Below are positions 57,171-64,000 of a DNA stretch of 64,000 bases, one piece after another. The notes beneath the pieces were generated by a model, which was not told where the DNA came from, did not search any database, and was given only the letters and a program-made list of their open reading frames with translations. The stretch comes from Carposina sasakii (taxonomy: Eukaryota; Arthropoda; Insecta; Lepidoptera; Carposinidae), in NCBI GenBank assembly GCA_014607495.2, contig CP053153.1, positions 7,130,001 to 7,194,000 on the forward strand, given 5' to 3'. The translations under genes and the position numbers were made by a program. The first letter of the stretch is position 1, and every line of letters begins with the position of its first letter.

Positions 57171-59252
57171 AAAGTAAGCTGTCATATCTTTATATATGTC
57201 ATAACGATCCTTTCTTATAAATAATCCAGTCATGTCCTATATTAGGTTATGTAAATAGAGAACACAAACCGCTGCAGTTTCGATTGACTTGAGAATGAGA
57301 CATTGGCTCCTCATACAATATTCATAGTTCCTACCAGCACTTCTATTATTCTCATGCATAGGTAGCTATTTGAAAGGTGTGCAAATGTACCTCAGTTATC
57401 TTTCCAGTTTTGAACGGCTTTAAGTTTCTGCGAAGTAAGCGTTGAAAATTTTTTGAATGACATTCAAATTTTTTAACTCTACAGAACTATACCTTCAAGT
57501 TATGGATGTTACTCTTTCCTTGAGGAATAGCTATTTTTCAATAGTTAAGTGTGGTATTTCAGTCTAAGGCTAATGGTAGGAGGAGGTAAATTTCTAACTT
57601 CATTATTTTGTTAGTAAATTAGCAAACAGCCGTGTAAATGCACTAAAACAAGGGCTCCTATTCTCAGGTGGGCATAATAATGCTTACAATTTCGATATTT
57701 TTTTTTTGGAGTTACGCATTTTGATAAGACCGACGATATGTTGAGAAATATAATGGTTTTTGTATGGGCAAATAAGTTGGGACGTGGGAATCGGGATCGG
57801 GACCGAGACTAGATTTACTGTAGTAAATCTGTGTACAGAGTCAGCTATGTCAGACGGACAGCGTATAACCACAGTTTTCTGTGGCTTCTAGGCATATACA
57901 AATACCACTAAAGTACTACGAACGTTGCAGGTATTTCAGTAGAACCACTGTAACTCCATTTCCAGGTAATAGTAGAACTTTAGGCCCTTAGGTGTATTGC
58001 ATAGTTCACATTTCTGTGAGTTGATATGGTATCATTAGATATAGTTTGCAATACAAACATAGTAGAGATGAGTAGCTCATGAGTGAGTGATATAAAAGAA
58101 ACATATCTTTATAGTGAGCTATATCACTCTCTAGCTCACTTGCTTTCCAAATATATCACTAGCTCTCTTGCTTTCCAAATATATATCTAGCACCGTATGA
58201 TATAGGACACATTCTCGATATATTGTAGAACTGAGTTACTGAGCGAGAGTAAGAGAGAGAGATACATACATCCGATCGGGCAATGTCGAAGGTTCCGACA
58301 TCGCTCAGACCGGGACCCACGTGCAAGAGAGACAACAAATATTAATTTATGCAAAAATGTATCCAATTGGAGTGTTATTTATTTTAAACACAGAACGAGC
58401 GAAATTTTGAATTGTTCAGAGAAAATTTTTGTTTTACGACAATAAAATTGTATGGACAAATTAATCAGTTTAATCGGTTAAAATTATTTCTGTAGCGTAA
58501 TGCAGGTAGGTACATCTCGATCACTCCGCAATGAAATAATTCGTTCATTCTATACTATGGATCATAGAAAGAAAGTCACACGTGAGCACACACGCGTCAC
58601 TGAGCTAAAGAGCTAAATGAGTGATATACATGTTAATTTAAAAACATCAATAACTTCGCAAGACTAAGTAGCTACCATCATAAACAACAATATTTGTTCT
58701 ACGAGTTTTGATAATTTATCACATTTTACTTTCATACAAAAATAAATATCAATTTAATATTACCTCTGAATGTTCTTAAGTCTGTACATAACACTGAGGC
58801 GCACGCTATTGCGGGCGTTAACCTTTTCGTATACCTACGAATGGAACATAAACTTACAAATGTCACGACAGTACAATAAAAGCTTGAAAAATATTTTTAA
58901 ATTAACGTATTGAGTTATGATAAAACTCATAGAACAAACTTTATTGTTTTTGATTTTAGCTATCTAGTCCTGCGAGGTTATTGATGTTTTAAATTTAATC
59001 CTGTATATCTTTTCATTCAAATGATATATATCACTCTTTTCTTTTAAAGGACACATTCTGCGTACCTCTAAAATATAGAAAATAGGTTTGAAGCTGAACC
59101 CAGTTCTTGACATTCATATATTAATATATAAGTTATATCTTTTTTTTTCATTTATTTATCTTTTAAATGGTTTTACAAAAAAACTTAATTACAATAGCAC
59201 TTTGTAAAACCAACGAGGATTGTGTGATAGTTCACATCGTTGTCCCTTTATA
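57171..59252. other. About 2 kb without recognised genes
   Basis: Between about 58075 and 58625, GAGTGAGTGATATA and ATGAGTGATATACA, with several AGCTCACTTGC/AGCTCTCTTGC repeats, suggest a decayed repeat element, but its ends cannot be set. An AGAGAGAGAG run lies near 58250. Confidence 0.4.
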
Positions 59253-59822
59253 CGAGGTTTTCGGCGACTGGCCTGCAATTAACTCGACCCGCGGACCCAG
59301 TCACCGGATCTATTTATTTTAAATATTTTTCTTGCGGCGACTCGCACCGCTCATAAATAAATAAGAAATATTTACTTAACAAGCCAAAAACAGACAAACA
59401 AAAAATGGTTGTTTCAAACTATTTAATTGAGAGTTTTGACTGTGATTGTTGTAGTAGGTACGTTGATTATTTTAATATGATTTTTCTTCTATCTGTGTTA
59501 AGTCTGATTTTGTCATAGATAATTACCTATTGTAGTTTTAAAATTGTTGATTATTATAAGCATGGTTCATGAATATGTTTTTTTTACATATAAATAAACT
59601 GTGGGCGAAATTTAAAGTGTGTGTTTAATTTATATAAAATAATATAAATTTTTGAATCAAAAAGTTTTTTATTAAATTTTTATATTAAACACTTTTTCAT
59701 TCAGCTAGTAGGTACAGCTGAACAATTGTTTTTAAGTGGGCCGAGTCGCCGGAAGAAAAATATAAATGCGGCAACTGGGTCCGCGGGTCGAGTTAATTAC
59801 GGGCCCAGTCGCCGGAAACCTC
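59253..59822. mobile_element. 570-bp TIR element with about 50-bp terminal repeats
   Basis: The left end GAGGTTTTCGGCGACTGG continues to AATTAACTCGACCCGCGGAC. The right end is its inverse (GTCCGCGGGTCGAGTTAATT, then CCAGTCGCCGGAAACCTC). A second inverted pair around GGCGACTCG and CGAGTCGCCGG lies inside. Flanks CCTTTATA and CCTTTACA may be an imperfect 8-bp target duplication. No coding sequence. Confidence 0.75.
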
Positions 59823-60947
59823 CTTTACACATCTAGATTATATATACTTAATTATTACTTATTACACAGAATTACTTGCGGAAATAACTTTTATTCGTAA
59901 ACTAATAAGTTCATTATCCAAGTGTCATTGGTGTCACGGATAGAAGCCAGGGAAATAGTTATATATTTTATTGCATATAGGTTTCCATAATGCTAAGAAA
60001 ATAGGATTTTAGTTTATTTTTCATGTTTGTACGAATACAGAAATACTAGGCTGTCACGTAAGTCGATAGGAAGTTTGTTTTTTAACCTAGAGACCAGCAC
60101 CCGTATGATGAATTTGGTGAAAGCGAGATGTCTCACTTTTAAACGTCAAATTCGCAGAGCTATTAGGTAATAACTAGCCTGCATATGAAGTACTAAGACT
60201 AAAGACACGTGATCTAAATATTTCACATCTTCTGGCATTTTAGTATTCCTTTAATTCGAATCCCTTGTAGCATTTAAAACTGCTGTTGCTTGTATATCTA
60301 AAAAACTGTCTTTGGTTATGCGCAAGTTGAACTACCGTTTTTTTATTATAAGTTATGGGCCCGGATAAAAAATTACAATTTTCTTTCGATTTCCCAATAT
60401 TTTCAAGCAATTTGAGTTAGTGAAATCCTTTCACATAAAAAGTTGCGCAATAAACGTCTTTTTAGTTGCACTTCTTACAAAGCGGTCCAAATAACAGTTT
60501 CACGTGATAACGTCGTTAACGTAACGCGGCCGTGAACACTCCGTTCGCGCTGGTTTACGTTTAGTTTTATGTTCGCTTTGTTACCGTGTTAGCACCGGCG
60601 GATCTCTTGTTTTTGGGATAATGAACAGGTAGTTCAAAAGACAATAAGCTTTAATCGGAGGCCTTCAAGTCCAAATAACTAGGCGATATCAAGATAATCA
60701 TGCACCACAAAAATGCTCCAACCTTTTTGCTTCAGAAAAGTTTAACATACATACATTTAGTCACAAACGTATTTTAATATGGGAACGAATTATTTGAGCT
60801 GTTATTTAAATATTTAAGAAGTTATTATAATTAGTTGTAAAAATATATAGGCGGTTATTTATTTTATTGCGGGTTATTTAATTAATACAGCAGTAAAATA
60901 TGGACAGTAATAAAAATACAATTATTTCGAGCATGCCAATAAATAAA
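59823..60947. other. No gene seen
   Basis: Unassigned. A CpG-rich patch at about 60505-60610 might be a promoter or a transposon end; I cannot tell which. Confidence 0.4.
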
Positions 60948-61030
60948 TGGTCAGTAAAATGATTGAATGGGCAGTAAAATTGTTGTATGGGCAGTTAGAT
61001 AAATAGTTCGGGCAGTTAGTAGTTCGGCAA
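60948..61030 (+). repeat. Short tandem array, period about 20-22 bp
   Basis: Four successive units start GGTCAGTAAAAT, GGGCAGTAAAAT, GGGCAGTTAGAT and GGGCAGTTAGTA. Confidence 0.7.
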
Positions 61031-61325
61031 TTCTCGGGGAGCGGAGACATCCGAACCGTTAGATGGGGCGGAGCCAGGGGCATAGCTACCGCCGTATCTG
61101 CCGTATCAATTACACGGGACCCCCAAAGTGCGTATGAAAAAATTAATAAACTCCTTCGATTTTTTTTGATTTCACAAATAATAAAAGACAAAAAAAAGCG
61201 ATTTCTTTTTTTCCCGCGTAAAGCGTGCGTTAAATAATTTGGCAACACCGTAAATCTGTTATCGCCGGATGCAGAATTTCCCCGTTTAAGTCATTTACTG
61301 CAACGGATGAATCCCACAAAAATCG

Positions 61326-61800
61326 ATGTACATAATTCAAAATGGTACGGAAGAATTGCTTTTACATGTCGATCGGAAATTTAACAAATTACCTTATGAA
61401 ATACGCGATCTGTCTCTTGATAATTTTAAACGCAAAATTCACAATTTGTTACTGGATAAATGTTACTATTCTGTTGATGAGTATTTGGGTGTTTTCTAAT
61501 CTAATCTAATTTAATTTATTATTATTATTATATATGTATGACACTTGCAATGAATAATATTATTGATTCTGACTTGTAATAGGTACTGAAATCTGCATGC
61601 TACTTATATAAAATTTGTCTACAGGGCACGTTTAATTATTTAGTGACTATTTCTGATAAAAATATTTGTACGCCTAAATAGGCAGATTTTCGCGGACATT
61701 ACCAATATTTAAGACACCATACATTGACATTGTATAATATCATTGTATTATCTACATACCGGAAATCAGACAAATAAACAATATTTCATTTCATTTCAAA
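61326..61800 (+). pseudogene. LINE 3' remnant: end of ORF2 plus 3' UTR
   Basis: A frame ending at the TAA of 61497-61499 reads FNKLPYEIRDLSLDNFKRKI and then LLLDKCYYSVDEYLGVF. This is the characteristic C-terminus of insect Jockey/CR1-group ORF2 proteins (FNKLP--I---S---FK--L---L----YYS--E-L). An AT-rich 3' UTR follows, ending in ATTTCATTTCATTTC repeats near 61790. The upstream part of the polymerase is missing, so the copy is 5'-truncated. It is unrelated in sequence to the C-terminus of the full-length LINE at 11.8-17.1 kb. Confidence 0.75.
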
Positions 61801-61977
61801 ATTCAAATTATTCTTGACCCTTCCAGTTACAACCGCAACTGCTGAAAGACGTTTTTTCAAAATTAAGAGCTTCTTTGGGACAGGAACGCCTGTCAGACTT
61901 GTCACTATTGTCCATAGAGGTAGAAACTTTAGAAAAACTAAATTCATCATCAGCTATAAATAGGGTCAGAGCCTAAA
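61801..61977 (+). pseudogene. hAT transposase C-terminal remnant
   Basis: One frame reads LPVTTATAERRFFKIKS and, after a frame break near 61880, another reads LGQERLSDLSLLSIEVETLE and ends AINRVRA-stop. Both pieces match in order the C-terminal dimerisation region of hAT transposases (the A-ERSFS-L---K---R--M---RLS-LA-L-IE pattern, here of the ZMYM1-like type). A short deletion and the frame shift have destroyed it. GTCCCGC-rich segments at about 61980-62040 and 62700-62760 and a terminus-like TTGGCAGCCCTAG at about 62768-62780 probably mark the element's 3' end. Confidence 0.7.
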
Positions 61978-62289
61978 TAACGCGTCCCATTTTAAGTATC
62001 TGTGGGACGCCAAATGTCCCGCTTTCAGGTGACTCCTCCCAGTTGATAGAAAAACCCTTCTTCAGATTATTATCGCGGATAGCACGTGATACATAAATCT
62101 AGAATTTTGATTTTTCATAGGCGGATTCTATTTACATTTAAGACAATCAGCTGATAGAAAATATAGAAATATATACACTACTTAACTTTTAACTACTCGT
62201 ACTTAGGTCTATGGCGTACATATGGGCGTATAAAATTTCGAAATTTCGATAAATTTTTGTTACTATGCTGTACTAAAAAACTGAGAGTA

Positions 62290-62530
62290 TGATACTCGTA
62301 TGAATGAGGTATTTATTTTATCATTTCAATTTAGGTTGTTATTGGAATAAAGTGAAAAAATTTCGCGCTCGCTCCGCTCGCGTTATTATACTTCTACCAC
62401 AAAACGGAGAATATTATATGAAGAAGATATTTATTTTATAATTAGAATTTTAGGTGTTCTAAAAAAAATTGTTATTAAAAAAAGTGCAAAAATTTCGAGC
62501 TCGCTCGGCTCGGGTTTTAATGTTAAAAAG
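62290..62530 (+). repeat. Diverged tandem duplication with CGCTCGCTCCGCTCGCG motifs
   Basis: TATTTATTTTAT is followed by AAAAATTTCGCGCTCGCTCC in the first unit and by AAAAATTTCGAGCTCGCTCG in the second, about 130 bp apart. It lies inside the presumed 3' region of the hAT remnant. Confidence 0.55.
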
Positions 62531-62829
62531 ACTATGAGTAAGTACCTAACAAAGTAGGTATACTATCGGCTGGGTAAATACAAATATATATCTGAAGCGC
62601 CACTGGTTACAGTAAAATAAGACCTTCGTTTCCAATAGAATACCACAAAATATATATTTCTCTATAAAAAAATGAAAACAAAATTGGCAATTTGTAGGTG
62701 TGTCCCGTTTTTCTTGCTCTAGTCCCGCATTTTTAACCCCGCCGTCCCGCAGATCTGTATATAAGAGTTGGCAGCCCTAGCTATGAATGATTTAATAAAT
62801 CAGTTCGCCGAAAAAAAGGTAAAGAGAGT

Positions 62830-63212
62830 ATACAGGGTGTTTTTTTGTGGCCACCTTTAACGAAGGGTACGTATTCTATACATGAAATAAATTAAGTTTA
62901 TGCCAAAAAAAATGCTGGGATTTTTTTTTTTTTTTTTTTAATTTAAATTCCTTGATCGTGCTAAATTTATAGTGTCTAGTGTTTATGTTAGTTTTTTTAT
63001 AGACAGATATTAATTATTTTTCGTGAAAAAATCCTGCTACGCGCGTCTATGTGCATTTATGCAGAAAAACGCAGTCTATTTACTCAACTTTGGACCCTAA
63101 TATTTTGGAAACCAGACACTTCCCAGGTATGCTTCCATGGAGAAAAATGATCGTGATGATGAGGAGATTCCGTAGTTTTCGGGAACGTTGACGACCAAAA
63201 ATCATCCTGTAT
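62830..63212 (+). mobile_element. TIR element family M3, tandem copy 1
   Basis: Ends ATACAGGGTGTTTTTTTGTG and the inverse of ATACAGGATGATTTTTGGTC. The interior has a homopolymer T run, then GACAGATATTAATTATTTTT and CCAGACACTTCCCAGGTATG. Non-coding. Confidence 0.75.
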
Positions 63213-63601
63213 ACAGGTTGTTTTTTTGTGGCCACCTTTAACGAAGAGTACGTACTCTATACATGAAATAAAGTAAGTTTATGCCAAAAAAAATGCTGGG
63301 AAAATTTTTTTTTTTTTTTGAAAAAAAAAATTTAAATTCCTTGATCGTGCGAAATTTATAATGTCTAGTGTTTATGTTAGTTTTTTTATAGACAGATATT
63401 AATTATTTTTCGTGAAAAAATCCTGCTACGCGCGTCTATGTGCATTTATGCAGAAAAACGCAGTCTATTTACTCAACTTTGGACCCTAATATTTTGGAAA
63501 CCAGACACTTCCCAGGTATGCTTCCATGGAGAAAAATGATCGTGATGATGAGGAGATTCCGTAGTTTTCGGGAACGTTGACGACCAAAAATCACCCTGTA
63601 T
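63211..63601 (+). mobile_element. TIR element family M3, tandem copy 2
   Basis: Near-identical direct repeat of copy 1, joined at a shared ATACAGG/CCTGTAT junction. It ends ATCACCCTGTAT. The copy at 30412-30780 is an older inverted relative. Confidence 0.8.
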
Positions 63602-63714
63602 TTAATTTGAATTATTTGTAAAAATTTTGGAAAGTAACAGATAGATCATAATTACCTGCGATAAATAAGTATTTATTTCAATTTTATACATTCTTTTTCT
63701 TTTGTGAGAAATTT

Positions 63715-64000
63715 TTACCCATCAAAGTGATGATATAGCCGCAGATCATCTGCATAGAGATGGAAACTGGATGACATCACATCAGCTACAGAATTTATGA
63801 AGATAGAAAACAGGAGAGGCGAGAGTACGCCACCCTGAGGCACACCTGCAGTAAGCTCGCACTAGTCAGATGCCATCTCGTCCGAGCGTATACACTGCAA
63901 CCAGCCCTTAAGATACGAATCGAACCACGTTATTACGATTACCTGAGGAGATACGTTAAGAGAGCTAATAGTGCCCAGTAAAATGTCAAAGTCGACACAG
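63715..64000 (-). pseudogene. Broken LINE reverse transcriptase, runs off the window
   Basis: The minus-strand frame reads VDFDILLGTISSLNVS, WFDSYLKGWLQC, a TAG stop, then GVPQGGVLSPLLFSIFIN (RT motif B) and FHLYADDLRLYHHFDG (motif C, YADD). It ends at a TAA at 63717. Order and motifs are those of a non-LTR reverse transcriptase of the Jockey/CR1 type. The premature TAG and the early end after motif C show it is dead. It continues beyond the right edge of the window. Confidence 0.85.

Noticed and set aside
58075..58625. Possible TIR element with GAGTGAGTGATATA ends
   Set aside because: The similar segments are direct rather than inverted and the limits cannot be set from one copy.
61030..61248. 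Minus-strand 108-codon frame
   Set aside because: Covers a repeat-like GC-rich segment; the translated text has no recognisable domain and the start is in an unlikely context.
1..64000. CRISPR arrays, bacterial operons or ribosomal RNA
   Set aside because: None present; the composition and elements are those of an animal nuclear genome.

Overview
This window looks like a gene-poor stretch of an insect nuclear genome, most likely a moth or butterfly. That is inferred from the AT-rich background, from dispersed repeats I associate with Lepidoptera (the GTGGACGCCCGCGACTCCGT and CTAGCTGACCCGGCAAA families, tRNA-derived SINEs, repeats ending in GAT runs) and from the style of the retrotransposons. 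I recognise no ordinary host protein-coding gene. The only weak candidate host exon is a short GC/CpG-rich segment near 53.5-53.65 kb on the minus strand. The coding content belongs to mobile elements.

Layout. 1-11 kb: mostly unassigned AT-rich DNA with a long hairpin (1690-1785), a small palindromic MITE, a SINE/LINE-tail repeat (8.9-9.2 kb) and a patchwork of hAT-like and RTE-like fragments (9.98-10.6 kb). 11.2-11.4 kb: the C-terminal remnant of a LINE polymerase. About 11.78-17.07 kb: an apparently full-length two-ORF LINE, with 5' UTR tandem repeats, an intact ORF1 (coiled coil plus a domain like the C-terminus of baculovirus FP protein), an intact 984-codon endonuclease/reverse transcriptase, and a long flanking direct repeat that looks like a target-site duplication. 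17-36 kb: no genes, but many non-autonomous elements (RTE-like tails, two SINE families, several TIR elements).

36.54-41.68 kb: a structurally complete DIRS-type tyrosine-recombinase retrotransposon. It has 135-bp inverted terminal repeats that I read as identical, and an internal complementary region that matches exactly the circle junction of the two ends. It has a gag gene with a 334-bp spliceosomal-type intron, then an RT/RNase H/Dam-like ORF, then a tyrosine recombinase ORF with no ATG. Each ORF lies in the -1 frame of the one before. In the gag/RT overlap a TTTAAAT heptamer in the right phase, a 6-nt spacer and an 11-bp GC-rich hairpin form a textbook -1 frameshift signal. This is the most interesting system in the window.

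42.6-49.3 kb: a nest of one tRNA-like SINE family (five or more pieces), RTE-like tails in tandem, a CTTT microsatellite, and a foldback element built of ACGTA-rich modules. 49-60 kb: more MITEs, including a hAT-type MITE with a perfect 8-bp target duplication (55430-55824) and a 136-bp element with 18-bp perfect TIRs. 60.9-64 kb: a short tandem array, a LINE 3' remnant, a hAT transposase remnant with its terminus, a tandem pair of TIR elements, and a broken LINE reverse transcriptase running off the right edge on the minus strand.

The autonomous elements (the LINE and the DIRS element) carry complete reading frames. The rest are non-autonomous or decayed. All family assignments come from reading motifs, not from database searches.
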